Shown: in pieces, positions 15,505 to 24,484 of the stretch
Position numbering within the stretch: the stretch's first letter is position 1
Layout of the letters: every line of letters begins with the position of its first letter
Origin: an uncultured Clostridium sp.
GTDB lineage: Bacteria > Bacillota > Clostridia > TANB77 > CAG-508
Direction of reading: 5' to 3'
Assembly (NCBI GenBank): GCA_947165355.1
Contig: CAMUZZ010000004.1
Coordinates: 1-54,573, forward strand
Length of the DNA stretch: 54,573 bases
Translations under genes and position numbers: made by a program
The notes under the pieces: model-generated
What the model was told of the DNA's origin: nothing
The model's input: the letters and a program-made list of their open reading frames with translations, nothing else
Databases searched by the model: none

Positions 15505-18129
15505 ATGGAAAATAAGTATGTATATCTGTTTAAAGAAGGTAACAGTAGCATGCGTGAACTTCTTGGTGGAAAAGGTGCAAACTTAGCAGAAATGACATCG
15601 CTTGGAATGCCAATACCACAAGGTTTTACAATTACAACCGAAGCCTGCAACAAATACTACGAAGACAATGAACAAATATCAGAAAAAATACTAGAGCAAA
15701 TAGATTCTGCTCTTACTTATTTAGAAGAGCTTACAGGAAAAAAATTAGGTGATACTCAAAAGCCATTGCTTGTTTCTGTTAGATCTGGTGCTAGAGCATC
15801 TATGCCAGGTATGATGGATACAATTTTAAATTTGGGTATGAACGATGAAGTTGTTAAAACATTTGCAGAAAAGAATAGAAGATTTGCATTCGATAGCTAC
15901 AGAAGATTTATTCAAATGTATGCAGATGTTGTTAAAGAGGTACCTAAGAAACTTTTTGAAGAAGCAATAGATACAAAAAAATACCAAAGAGGGTTAAAAC
16001 TTGATACCGATATGGATGCCAACGATTTAGAAGACTTGGTAAAAGTTTTTAAAGGAATATACACAGATTACTTGCATGAGGAATTCCCACAAGACACAAA
16101 AATACAATTAATAGAATCTGTTAAAGCTGTTTTTAGATCTTGGAACAATCCACGTGCAATAACATACAGAAAGATAAACGACATACCATCAGATTGGGGA
16201 ACAGCCGTTAACGTACAAGAAATGGTATTTGGAAATATGGGTGATGACTGCGGTACAGGAGTTGCTTTTTCTAGAAATCCAGCAACTGGTGAAAATAAGA
16301 TTTTTGGTGAGTATTTAATGAATGCACAAGGTGAGGATGTTGTTGCAGGAATTAGAACACCACAAGATATGGATACACTAAAGTTTATTAATCCAGATGT
16401 ATACAACGAATTTGCAATGTATGCTAAAAAACTAGAAGAGCATTATAAAGACATGCAAGATATGGAATTTACAATTGAGCATGGTAAACTATATATGCTT
16501 CAAACTAGAAACGCAAAGCGTACAGCAGTAGCTGCGCTAAAAGTTGCAGTAGATTTAGTAGCTGAGGGAATGATTGATGAAAGAGAAGCTATGCTTCGTG
16601 TTGATGCAGAGCAACTTGATCAATTATTACATCCTAAATTTAATCAAGATACCCTAAAAAAACTAAAACCAATTTCAAAAGGATTACCTGCATCACCAGG
16701 AGCAGCAACTGGAAAAGTTGTATTTACAGCCGAAAGAGCGCAAGAACTTGCTGAACAAGGCGAGAAAGAATTAGTTCTTGTACGTCTTGAAACATCACCT
16801 GAAGATATTGAAGGTATGATAGTTTGTAAAGGAATATTAACCGTAAGAGGAGGTATGACATCTCACGCAGCTGTTGTTGCTCGTGGAATGGGAACCTGCT
16901 GCGTTGCTGGATGCGGAACTCTAACAGTTAATGAAGATGAAAAAGTATTTTACACTCAAGATGGTAAATCTTTCTCAGAAGGTGATTTTATATCAATAGA
17001 TGGCTCAACTGGAAATGTTTATGGTGAAAGAATAGAAACTGAAGAAGCATCTGTTTCTGGTGATTTTGCTAAGTTTATGGGATGGGCAGATAAAATAAGA
17101 AAACTTCATGTTCGCACTAATGCCGATAACCCAAGAGATGCAAAAAAAGCACGTGAGTTTGGAGCAGAGGGAATTGGTTTATGCAGAACAGAGCACATGT
17201 TCTTTGAAGCAGATAGAATTGAAGCAATACGAGAAATGATAGTTTCTAAAACACCAGAGCAAAGGGCAACAGCACTAGAAAAAATACTTCCAATGCAAAG
17301 AGGAGATTTTGAAGAGCTATACAGAACAATGCAAGGATATCCAGTAGTAATAAGATTACTAGATCCACCACTACATGAGTTTTTACCACATGAAGATGAT
17401 GAAATTGCTGAGATTGCCCAAGATATGAATTTAAGTTTTGATGAACTTAAAGGTATTGTAATGGAATTACATGAGGCAAATCCAATGATGGGTCATAGAG
17501 GTTGTAGACTTGATATAACATATCCAGAAATTGCTGTAATGCAAACAAAAGCAATAATACAAGCTGCTATAAATGTAAAACAAGAGGGAATAAAAGTTAC
17601 TCCAGAAATAATGGTTCCTCTAGTTGGTGAAGTTAAAGAGCTTAGATTCGTAAAACACATAATAGACGAAACTGCAAAAAAATTAATAGAAGAAGCTGGA
17701 ATAGACTTAAGATACAAAGTTGGTACAATGATAGAAATTCCAAGAGCTTGTTTAGTAGCAGATGATATTGCAAGGGAAGCAGAGTTCTTCTCATTTGGAA
17801 CAAATGACCTTACACAATTAACATATGGATTTAGCCGTGACGATGCTGGAAAATTCTTAAAATATTACTACGAAAGAAAACTATTTGAATTTGACCCATT
17901 CCAAAAAGTTGATCAAGTAGGTGTTGGAAAACTAATGAAAATGGCAATTCAAGATGCACAAAAAACAAGACCATCAATAGAGCTTGGAATATGTGGAGAG
18001 CATGGAGGAAATCCTCCAACAATTGAGTTCTGCCATAACATAGGACTAACTTATGTATCTTGCTCACCATTCCGTGTTCCAATAGCAAGACTTGCTGCAG
18101 CACAAGCAGCAGTAAAAGCTGAACTTTAA
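15505..18129 (+). CDS. ppdK: pyruvate, phosphate dikinase
   Basis: An 874-aa enzyme that interconverts pyruvate + ATP + Pi with phosphoenolpyruvate + AMP + PPi, a usual glycolytic/gluconeogenic step in anaerobes. Seen in order: the N-terminal nucleotide-binding domain (GGKGANLAEMTSLG), the phosphohistidine domain with GGMTSHAAVVARG (His454, preceded by the PPDK-specific Thr452), and the C-terminal PEP/pyruvate TIM barrel with FFSFGTNDLTQ and GICGEHGGNP. Length and motifs are full and typical. The start follows AGGAGGAG. It is monocistronic, with a terminator after it. Confidence 0.97.
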   Translation: MENKYVYLFKEGNSSMRELLGGKGANLAEMTSLGMPIPQGFTITTEACNKYYEDNEQISEKILEQIDSALTYLEELTGKKLGDTQKPLLVSVRSGARASMPGMMDTILNLGMNDEVVKTFAEKNRRFAFDSYRRFIQMYADVVKEVPKKLFEEAIDTKKYQRGLKLDTDMDANDLEDLVKVFKGIYTDYLHEEFPQDTKIQLIESVKAVFRSWNNPRAITYRKINDIPSDWGTAVNVQEMVFGNMGDDCGTGVAFSRNPATGENKIFGEYLMNAQGEDVVAGIRTPQDMDTLKFINPDVYNEFAMYAKKLEEHYKDMQDMEFTIEHGKLYMLQTRNAKRTAVAALKVAVDLVAEGMIDEREAMLRVDAEQLDQLLHPKFNQDTLKKLKPISKGLPASPGAATGKVVFTAERAQELAEQGEKELVLVRLETSPEDIEGMIVCKGILTVRGGMTSHAAVVARGMGTCCVAGCGTLTVNEDEKVFYTQDGKSFSEGDFISIDGSTGNVYGERIETEEASVSGDFAKFMGWADKIRKLHVRTNADNPRDAKKAREFGAEGIGLCRTEHMFFEADRIEAIREMIVSKTPEQRATALEKILPMQRGDFEELYRTMQGYPVVIRLLDPPLHEFLPHEDDEIAEIAQDMNLSFDELKGIVMELHEANPMMGHRGCRLDITYPEIAVMQTKAIIQAAINVKQEGIKVTPEIMVPLVGEVKELRFVKHIIDETAKKLIEEAGIDLRYKVGTMIEIPRACLVADDIAREAEFFSFGTNDLTQLTYGFSRDDAGKFLKYYYERKLFEFDPFQKVDQVGVGKLMKMAIQDAQKTRPSIELGICGEHGGNPPTIEFCHNIGLTYVSCSPFRVPIARLAAAQAAVKAEL

Positions 18130-18169
18130 AATAATTTTGTTTATATAGAAAGTTAAAAAAATAAAAAAA

Positions 18170-18212
18170 GTTTCGGAGGTAAAAAATAATTAATTATCTC
18201 CGAAACAAAAAT
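18170..18212 (+). terminator. terminator after ppdK
   Basis: GTTTCGGAG (18170-18178) pairs perfectly with CTCCGAAAC (18198-18206), with an A/T-rich loop of 19 nt. The run after it is A-rich on this strand, so termination strength is uncertain. Confidence 0.6.
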
Positions 18213-18233
18213 AATAATAAAAGGAGAATTTAT

Positions 18234-19172
18234 ATGGAAGAAAAGAAAATAGGAGTTTTATCAATAGTTTCATTAGTAATGGGTGTTTTAGCAGTTATAG
18301 TAGGATTTTTAGCAATAATTGGTGTGCCAGTATTTATTACAATTATTGCAGCTATTGCAGCTATTACAACTGGTATTATAGCTTTAGTAAAGAAAGAAAA
18401 ACCTGCAATGCCAGTAATTGGTATTGTAATATCTGTAATATCAGTAATATTAGCAATAGTTCTTTGTGTATTTTTCCTAATTGGAAAAGGTATAGGGGAA
18501 TACGAAAAATATAGTGGCAGAAATAGTTCATCAAGTGAATATAGCTACGGTGATTTATTAAATTCACTTAATAGTTATGCTTCTAACACACAATACAACT
18601 ACACAAACAGTTATGATTATTTAAAAAATACTTTAGCAAATTCAACAAATACTTTAGCTAATGCAACAAACACATTAGCAAATACAACTAACAGTATATA
18701 TAGTAACACAACTACAAATACTACTACATCAAGTACTACAGAGGAAAAGAAAGTTTCTGGAGGAAAAAGAGTTGGAAATTTAGACAAAGCTGGTGGATTT
18801 GTTACAGTTCCAGATAATTGGCAAAAATTTATAGACGTTGATGCACCAGGTGTATTCCAATATGCATACGCAAATGTATACATAGTAACATTAAATGCAA
18901 CAGATAGCAAAGGTATTTCTGCAGAAACATACGCAAATGCAATGAAATCTAACCTTGAAAATCAAGGAGTAAAAAATATAACTACAGAAACAGCCTCTAT
19001 AGGAGGATATACAGCACAAAAAATTCGTGGATACTATGCTAACGATAATGTTTGGATTGACATATATTACTTCACTAAAAATGATGGAAAACTTCAATAT
19101 ATTTCAATTGAAGGACCAGACACAGCAAGTGATTACTTTAAAATTCCAAGCACATTCTCTCAAATTCAATAA
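18234..19172 (+). CDS. membrane-anchored protein with Asn/Thr-rich spacer (DUF4190-like N-terminus)
   Basis: A 312-aa protein. Residues 1-90 hold two or three membrane spans with the Gly/Ala-rich look of DUF4190-like proteins (SIVSLVMGVLAVIVG at the start). Residues about 125-170 are a spacer with repeated units NTLANSTNTLANATNTLAN followed by a Thr run. The C-terminal 130 residues form a folded extracytoplasmic domain (GGFVTVPDNWQKF at the start) like PsbP/lipoprotein-type domains of unknown role. The start follows AAGGAG. A protein with similar plan lies at 48193. Confidence 0.75.
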   Translation: MEEKKIGVLSIVSLVMGVLAVIVGFLAIIGVPVFITIIAAIAAITTGIIALVKKEKPAMPVIGIVISVISVILAIVLCVFFLIGKGIGEYEKYSGRNSSSSEYSYGDLLNSLNSYASNTQYNYTNSYDYLKNTLANSTNTLANATNTLANTTNSIYSNTTTNTTTSSTTEEKKVSGGKRVGNLDKAGGFVTVPDNWQKFIDVDAPGVFQYAYANVYIVTLNATDSKGISAETYANAMKSNLENQGVKNITTETASIGGYTAQKIRGYYANDNVWIDIYYFTKNDGKLQYISIEGPDTASDYFKIPSTFSQIQ

Positions 19173-19192
19173 TATATTAAATGAAGTATAAA

Positions 19193-19262
19193 CAAAGTGA
19201 GCCCATATTATTAAACAGATTTGTTTAGTAAGAAAGGTTCATTTTGCATTTATGCTCTTTTT
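19193..19262 (+). terminator. branched hairpin and T-run after the 18234 gene, likely terminator
   Basis: CAAAGTGAGCC (19193-19203) pairs with GGTTCATTTTG (19236-19246) over 11 bp including two G-U pairs, with an inner TAAACA/TGTTTA hairpin (19212-19227). TTTTTTTATTT follows near 19257. A regulatory RNA cannot be excluded. Confidence 0.45.
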
Positions 19263-19407
19263 TTATTTATTTTGTATAAATAAATGCAAATTTATTTGTT
19301 ATATGCTACAATGTTTTAATAAAAAAATATTATAATTTTAATATAAATATTGTAAAGCAAGATTTATTAAGTTTTACTTAATGCACGTAGCAAAGAAGGG
19401 GAATATT

Positions 19408-20298
19408 ATGGTAGTTGAAAAACAATATTTTGAAGCAGAAGATGGAGCTCAATTATTTGGACTTTTACATAAAAGTAATGAAAATAAAAAAAAGAAAATA
19501 CTAATTGCAACGCATGGAATGGGAAGTGGTTGCAATAAAAAGCGTGAAGATTGCATAGCAAAAAAGCTTACAGAAAATGGAATAGATGTTCTAACGTACG
19601 ATAATAGAGGTTTTGGTTTAATAAATACTGTTAGATTTCCAGATGGTAAAAGACTTCAAGGTACAGTTTTTGAAGATGTTGAAGATGGATATTTTGATAT
19701 TTTAGGTGCAATTAATCATGCTATTAAGTTAGGATATGAAAAAATATATTTACAAGGCCATAGTTTAGGTTCCACTAAAACAGTTTATGCATATAACAAA
19801 TTAATTGAAAATAATAAAACAGATATATTAAACAAAATAAAAGCTGTTGTATTATTATCTCTTGTTGATGTTACAGAGGTTATGAATTATTTAATAAAAG
19901 AGGCTGACAACGATATTGTTGAAATTGCTCTTGAAAAGGAAAGAAATGACGAATTAACAAGTGTTATAACAACTAAAAGCAGTTTTATGCCATATACAAG
20001 CTGTAAAACATTTTTAAGATATTACAGAGATAACAAAAACATAGATTTTGCAAAGTATACTACAGATGGTTTTGAATTTACAAAATTAAACAACATAAAT
20101 GTTCCTATATTCATGAGATGGGGAAATGTAAACGAATTAATTAGTTTATCTGCCGACGAACTTAGTATTTTACTTAACAACAAATTACGTCAAGATATAA
20201 AAGACATAGACTACGTTGATGGTGCAACTCATAATTATTCTGGAAAAGAAGATATATTAGCACAGCAAATATTAGAGTTTTTAATGAAAGTTAAATAA
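19408..20298 (+). CDS. alpha/beta hydrolase
   Basis: A 296-aa serine hydrolase-fold protein. Seen: ATHGMGSG as oxyanion-loop strand, YDNRGFG, the nucleophile elbow GHSLGS with Ser119, a late Asp in the VPIFMRWGNVNE region, and His in DGATHNYSG near the C-terminus. ATG 19408 follows GAAGGGG by 6 bp and is preferred over the in-frame ATG at 19381, which has no ribosome site. Substrate is unknown. The dGTPase-like gene follows after 29 bp. Confidence 0.85.
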   Translation: MVVEKQYFEAEDGAQLFGLLHKSNENKKKKILIATHGMGSGCNKKREDCIAKKLTENGIDVLTYDNRGFGLINTVRFPDGKRLQGTVFEDVEDGYFDILGAINHAIKLGYEKIYLQGHSLGSTKTVYAYNKLIENNKTDILNKIKAVVLLSLVDVTEVMNYLIKEADNDIVEIALEKERNDELTSVITTKSSFMPYTSCKTFLRYYRDNKNIDFAKYTTDGFEFTKLNNINVPIFMRWGNVNELISLSADELSILLNNKLRQDIKDIDYVDGATHNYSGKEDILAQQILEFLMKVK

Positions 20299-20327
20299 AG
20301 AAAATTAGAGCACAAAGGAGGGATTGT

Positions 20328-21536
20328 ATGAAAGACGCATTTAAAAGCGTAGCTGCAAACGAAAATAACGAAAAATGGAATAATATGATTAAAAGAGAAA
20401 ATGAACTATATTCAAGATCTGGTGATATAAGAAGTGAATTTGCCAGAGACTATACACGTATACTTCATTGCAATGCATATAGAAGATTAAAACACAAAAC
20501 GCAGGTATTCTTTTCACCTAAAAGCGATCATGTATGCACAAGAATAGAGCATGTTAATTACGTTGAATCAATCAGTAATACTATAGCTAAATATTTAGGT
20601 TTAAACACAGAGCTAACAAAGGCAATTTCTATATCACACGATTTGGGACATAGTCCATTTGGCCATAAAGGAGAGATTGTACTTAATGAAATTTCTTTAA
20701 GAGATTTAGGAACAAAGTTTTGGCATGAAAAAAATGGTGTTCATTTTGTAGATGATATAGAGCTTTTAGAAGATGCTAACGGAGATTTAAAAAATTTAAG
20801 TTTAACATATGCAGTTAGAGATGGAATTATATCACACTGCGGAGAAATAGATGAAAACAGCTTAAAACCAAGAGATGAGTTTGTTAATTTAGATGAATAT
20901 ACGTATCCAAATCAATTTAATCCATATACTTGGGAAGGTTGCGTAGTAAAGATTTCAGATAAAATTTCGTACATTGGAAGAGACTTAGAAGATGCTTTAC
21001 ATTTAGGGTTACTAGATGCTCAAAAAATAAATGAATTAAAAAGTATTCTTGGAATTAAGAGCGAAGAAACACTAAACAATCCTAATATTATTAACGATTT
21101 AATAATTGATATATGCAATAACAGTAGTATAGAAAAGGGACTTTGTTTTTCAGAAGAAAAATTAAACTTATTAAATAGAGTAAAAGAATACAACTACAAA
21201 AACATATATCTACATCCAAGGTTAGATGGATCTAATGAATATTTTAGAGTAATTATAAACAGAATATATAATACGCTTAAAAGCCTATACTCAATAGATG
21301 ATTTAAACGGAAACATTTTAAGAATGGAAAGATTTTATCCAGAAACAGTAAATAGCTTTAAAGACTGGATATACAAGTATTCAAACTATATTGACAGAAC
21401 AGGTACAAATTTAAAAAATAAAATTGTATACAATATTGAGGATGAAAAAGAATTTTCTAAATGTATAATCGATTTTATTGCAGGTATGACAGACAATTTT
21501 GCAATAGACATGTATAACGAAATAATAGGTTTTTAA
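20328..21536 (+). CDS. dGTPase-like dNTP triphosphohydrolase (HD domain)
   Basis: A 402-aa protein of the Dgt family, which removes triphosphate from deoxynucleotides. Seen: SGDIRSEFARDYTRI, YRRLKHKTQVF, the metal-binding HD motif from EHVNYVE (His75) and SHDLGHSPFGH (His104, Asp105), and a later conserved Asp region near DKISYIGRDLEDA. The start follows AAAGGAGGG. Family members control dNTP pools and genome stability. Preference for dGTP cannot be read from sequence. Confidence 0.92.
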   Translation: MKDAFKSVAANENNEKWNNMIKRENELYSRSGDIRSEFARDYTRILHCNAYRRLKHKTQVFFSPKSDHVCTRIEHVNYVESISNTIAKYLGLNTELTKAISISHDLGHSPFGHKGEIVLNEISLRDLGTKFWHEKNGVHFVDDIELLEDANGDLKNLSLTYAVRDGIISHCGEIDENSLKPRDEFVNLDEYTYPNQFNPYTWEGCVVKISDKISYIGRDLEDALHLGLLDAQKINELKSILGIKSEETLNNPNIINDLIIDICNNSSIEKGLCFSEEKLNLLNRVKEYNYKNIYLHPRLDGSNEYFRVIINRIYNTLKSLYSIDDLNGNILRMERFYPETVNSFKDWIYKYSNYIDRTGTNLKNKIVYNIEDEKEFSKCIIDFIAGMTDNFAIDMYNEIIGF

Positions 21537-21552
21537 CAAAGGAGAAGTTATT

Positions 21553-22110
21553 ATGAAAAATAAAAAATTAATAATTATAGGAAGTATAGTTGGAGTACTT
21601 GTTATTGCAGCAGTTGCTGTTACAATTATTTTGGTTAGTAGGGCAAAGAAATTGGCAAATAATATAGAAAATAGTGTTGAAGGTATTATAAATACTTATA
21701 ACAATACAGTAGAAGATAATACAGTAGCTAACCAAAATAAAGCAGATAAAACAGAGAATGAAGCAAATACAGAAAACAATAAAGATGAAGACAAAAATGA
21801 GAATAAAACAGAAGGTAACTCAAGCGTTGAAGGAATAACTGGAAAGTATGAGTTAATTGAAATGAAAGATAAAGATAACGATTTTGGAGAAGAAATGATA
21901 AGCTTACTAAAAGGATATGGTTATTCTGTATACATAGTATTTAACGAAGATGGTACAGGTAAATTTGATTTTATGGGACAAGACGACAAATTTAAATATG
22001 ATGATAAAAACATAACAGCAAACTCAATTACTACGCCATATACTTTTGATGGAGATAAAGTAACGCTTACTCAAGAAGCGGCATCTTTAGTTTTTAAAAA
22101 AGTTGAATAA
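21553..22110 (+). CDS. membrane-anchored extracytoplasmic protein with lipocalin-like C-terminal domain
   Basis: A 185-aa protein with an N-terminal membrane anchor (about residues 5-28), an Asn/Glu/Lys-rich disordered linker (about 45-92), and a small C-terminal domain starting GKYELIEMKDK that resembles beta-rich lipocalin-type modules. The 51062 protein has a similar module (GTYELEELKA) behind a lipobox, so the two are probably paralogous surface proteins. The start follows AAGGAGAAG. Function unknown. Confidence 0.75.
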   Translation: MKNKKLIIIGSIVGVLVIAAVAVTIILVSRAKKLANNIENSVEGIINTYNNTVEDNTVANQNKADKTENEANTENNKDEDKNENKTEGNSSVEGITGKYELIEMKDKDNDFGEEMISLLKGYGYSVYIVFNEDGTGKFDFMGQDDKFKYDDKNITANSITTPYTFDGDKVTLTQEAASLVFKKVE

Positions 22111-22136
22111 TAATTAAATATACGAATATGAACAAG

Positions 22137-22164
22137 CCTTTCCATATAGAATGTTATGGAAAGG
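22137..22164 (+). promoter_or_regulatory. asd: hairpin masking the asd ribosome binding site
   Basis: CCTTTCCATA (22137-22146) pairs perfectly with TATGGAAAGG (22155-22164), a 10-bp stem with an 8-nt loop. The 3' arm holds GGAAAGG, the only Shine-Dalgarno-like sequence before the asd ATG at 22176. It may also end the upstream transcript, though the following T-run is broken by G residues. Confidence 0.6.
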
Positions 22165-22175
22165 TTTGGTGTTTT

Positions 22176-23192
22176 ATGGAGACAATAAAGAAATATAAAT
22201 TAGCATTAGTTGGGGCTACGGGGGTTGTTGGAAGAATAGTTCGAAATGTTCTTGAAGAGAAAGATTTACCAATTAGTAAATACAAATTTTTTTCATCAAA
22301 AAAATCTGCAGGAAGCAAAATAGTATTTGATGGAAAAGAATATGAAGTTCAAGAGCTAACAGATAATTCATTTGATGAACAATTTGACTATGCAATATTT
22401 ACTGCAGGGTCTAAAGTATCTGAGCATTTTATACCAATAGCAGTTAAGAAGGGATGCACTGTTATAGATAACAGTAGCTTTTACAGAATGTATGATGATG
22501 TTCCGCTTGTTGTACCTGAGGTGAACATAGAAGAGGTATGGAAGAATAAAGGCATAATAGCAAATCCTAACTGTTCTACAATTCAAGCAGTAGTTGCAAT
22601 TAATCCTTTGGATAAAAAGTATAGAACAAAACGAATAGTGTATTCTACATATCAAGCAGTATCTGGAGCTGGACTTCAAGGAATACAAGACTTAGAAGGT
22701 GGAATAGAAAGTTATGTGGGTAACAGTAAGTACGAACTAAAAAAATTTCCGTATCAAATATTTAATAATTGTATTCCTCAAATTGATGATTTTACAGGTG
22801 ATGGATACACAAAAGAAGAGCACAAGATGATAAATGAAACACGAAAAATACTGAACAAACCTAATTTACCAATTACTGCAACTACAGTTAGAGTTCCAGT
22901 ATTTAACTCACACAGCGAATCAATTAACATAGAGCTAGAAAAAGAATTTAATATTGAGGATATAGTAAATCTTCTTAAAAATTCTCCTGGCATTATTGTT
23001 ATGGACGATATAAGTAATAACATTTATCCAATGAACATAAATGCTAATAATCATGATGAAGTTTTTGTAGGTAGAATAAGAAGAGATTACAGTGTAAAAA
23101 ACGGAATTAATATGTGGGTTGTAGCAGATAATACAAGAAAAGGTGCTGCAAGCAATGCAGTGCAAATTCTAAAAAAAATCATAGCAATTTAA
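22176..23192 (+). CDS. asd: aspartate-semialdehyde dehydrogenase
   Basis: A 338-aa NADP-dependent enzyme making aspartate semialdehyde from aspartyl phosphate for lysine, threonine, methionine and dipicolinate. Seen: the nucleotide-binding GATGVVG (residues 13-19), IDNSSFYRM, and the catalytic Cys133 in NPNCSTIQ, with the conserved GAGLQG after it. The start at 22176 gives the usual N-terminus METIKKYKLALVGA; an upstream in-frame ATG at 22128 would add residues encoded by the hairpin and is rejected. dapA follows after a 306-bp gap. Confidence 0.95.
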   Translation: METIKKYKLALVGATGVVGRIVRNVLEEKDLPISKYKFFSSKKSAGSKIVFDGKEYEVQELTDNSFDEQFDYAIFTAGSKVSEHFIPIAVKKGCTVIDNSSFYRMYDDVPLVVPEVNIEEVWKNKGIIANPNCSTIQAVVAINPLDKKYRTKRIVYSTYQAVSGAGLQGIQDLEGGIESYVGNSKYELKKFPYQIFNNCIPQIDDFTGDGYTKEEHKMINETRKILNKPNLPITATTVRVPVFNSHSESINIELEKEFNIEDIVNLLKNSPGIIVMDDISNNIYPMNINANNHDEVFVGRIRRDYSVKNGINMWVVADNTRKGAASNAVQILKKIIAI

Positions 23193-23268
23193 ACTTAATA
23201 TACTAATGAACTTGCTCTAAACTAACGTCCAAAATAGCTAATATATATTATACTGCAATATAATTTAC

Positions 23269-23390
23269 GCCCCAATAGCTAATATATATCATTTTTCCGT
23301 CACTTGCTGGAGCAATCTAAAGATTGCTCATGCGCACTTCGTTTGATCGCTGCGCGTGACTGCAAAATGGTATATATTAGCTATTGGGGC
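23269..23390. repeat. 122-bp cruciform-forming inverted-repeat element
   Basis: Arms of 27 bp (GCCCCAATAGCTAATATATA at 23269-23288, continuing to 23295, and the matching arm 23364-23390) differ at one base, and an inner GTCAC/GTGAC extends the stem. The head folds into two small hairpins, GAGCAATC/GATTGCTC (23310-23329) and GCGCA/TGCGC (23332-23355). A partial direct copy of the arm sequence lies at 23233-23248. It occupies most of the asd-dapA gap. It resembles a non-autonomous palindromic repeat; no coding frame is inside. Confidence 0.75.
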
Positions 23391-23435
23391 CGGAAAGTTG
23401 TAATCGCTACAATGTAAAATTAATAGATTTTTTTC

Positions 23436-23464
23436 TTGCATTATTCATATTATTAATATATAGT
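23436..23464 (+). promoter_or_regulatory. dapA: promoter of dapA
   Basis: TTGCAT (23436-23441), a 17-bp spacer and TATAGT (23459-23464), 35 bp before the dapA ATG. Confidence 0.6.
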
Positions 23465-23498
23465 CATAATAATTAATAGCTGAAAGGATGGGATTTAT

Positions 23499-24389
23499 AT
23501 GAAAAAAGTGATTTTTAAAGGATGCGGAACCGCAATTGCAACACCGTTTACAGAAGACGGAATTAATTATGACGCTTTTGGAAAATTGCTAGAAGACCAA
23601 ATAAAAGAGGGAGTAGATGCAATTATTGTTTGCGGAACAACAGGTGAGGCTGCAACAATGACAGAAGAAGAGCGTAAAGAAGTTATAAAATTTACGGTAG
23701 AAACAGTAAACAAAAGAATACCTGTTATTGCAGGAACAGGCTCTAATAACACAAGAGCAGCAATTGAGATGACAAAATATGTTGAATCTATTGGTGTTGA
23801 TGGAGCTTTAGTTGTTACACCATACTACAATAAAACAACACAAAAAGGTTTAATAGAGCACTACAAAGCTATAGCGAGCAGCACATCATTACCAATTATA
23901 ATGTATAGTGTTCCAAGCAGAACAGGTGTTAACATAGCTCCAGAAACATGTTTAGAGCTATCAAAAATTGATAATATTGTTGCTATAAAAGAAGCAAGTG
24001 GAAACTTATCTCAAGTTGCAAAAATTGCAGCTTTATGCGGTGATAACTTAAATATATACTCTGGAAATGATGATCAAATTGTGCCAATTCTTTCTGTAGG
24101 TGGAATAGGAGTTATATCGGTATTATCAAATATTGAGCCAAAATATACACATGAGATGGTATTTGATTATTTAAATGGAAACACTGTAGAAGCAACAAGA
24201 AAGCAGCTAAAATGTATTAATCTAGTTGAAAATCTTTTTTCAGAAGTAAATCCAATTCCTGTTAAGGCAGCTCTAAATATGAAGGGTTATGATTATGGAA
24301 TTCCAAGACTACCTCTTATTGAAATGAGCGAAGGAAAGAAAGAAGAGCTAAGAAAAGCTTTAATTTTGGGGACGGAGCAAAAAAATTAA
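23499..24389 (+). CDS. dapA: 4-hydroxy-tetrahydrodipicolinate synthase
   Basis: A 296-aa TIM-barrel aldolase condensing pyruvate with aspartate semialdehyde, the first step toward lysine and dipicolinate. Seen: GTTGE (46-50), TPYYNKTTQKG, Tyr136 in MYSVPSRTG and the Schiff-base Lys164 in AIKEASGN. The start follows GAAAGGATG. The last seven or so residues (ILGTEQKN) and the stop are encoded by a copy of the GGGGACGGAGC repeat, so the original C-terminus appears to have been replaced or extended. Confidence 0.96.
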   Translation: MKKVIFKGCGTAIATPFTEDGINYDAFGKLLEDQIKEGVDAIIVCGTTGEAATMTEEERKEVIKFTVETVNKRIPVIAGTGSNNTRAAIEMTKYVESIGVDGALVVTPYYNKTTQKGLIEHYKAIASSTSLPIIMYSVPSRTGVNIAPETCLELSKIDNIVAIKEASGNLSQVAKIAALCGDNLNIYSGNDDQIVPILSVGGIGVISVLSNIEPKYTHEMVFDYLNGNTVEATRKQLKCINLVENLFSEVNPIPVKAALNMKGYDYGIPRLPLIEMSEGKKEELRKALILGTEQKN

Positions 24390-24409
24390 GTTTACGTAAA
24401 AAATAAAAT
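24364..24409 (+). repeat. stop-codon-associated repeat overlapping the end of dapA
   Basis: It starts ATTTTGGGGACGGAGC and continues with an A-run, ATTAAG, TTTACGTAAA, matching the copies at 10428 and 33135. Unlike those, it begins before the stop codon and is translated for eight codons. Confidence 0.85.
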
Positions 24410-24484
24410 TACTTAGTTGATGCAGAAAAATACTATTAAGGAGGGGGCAAGAACTACTTGTCTCTCTACGTAAAGGAGAAAAAA

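Noticed and set aside
22900..23498. Lysine riboswitch before dapA
   Set aside because: No lysine-riboswitch core is visible; the gap is filled by the palindromic element and a plain promoter.
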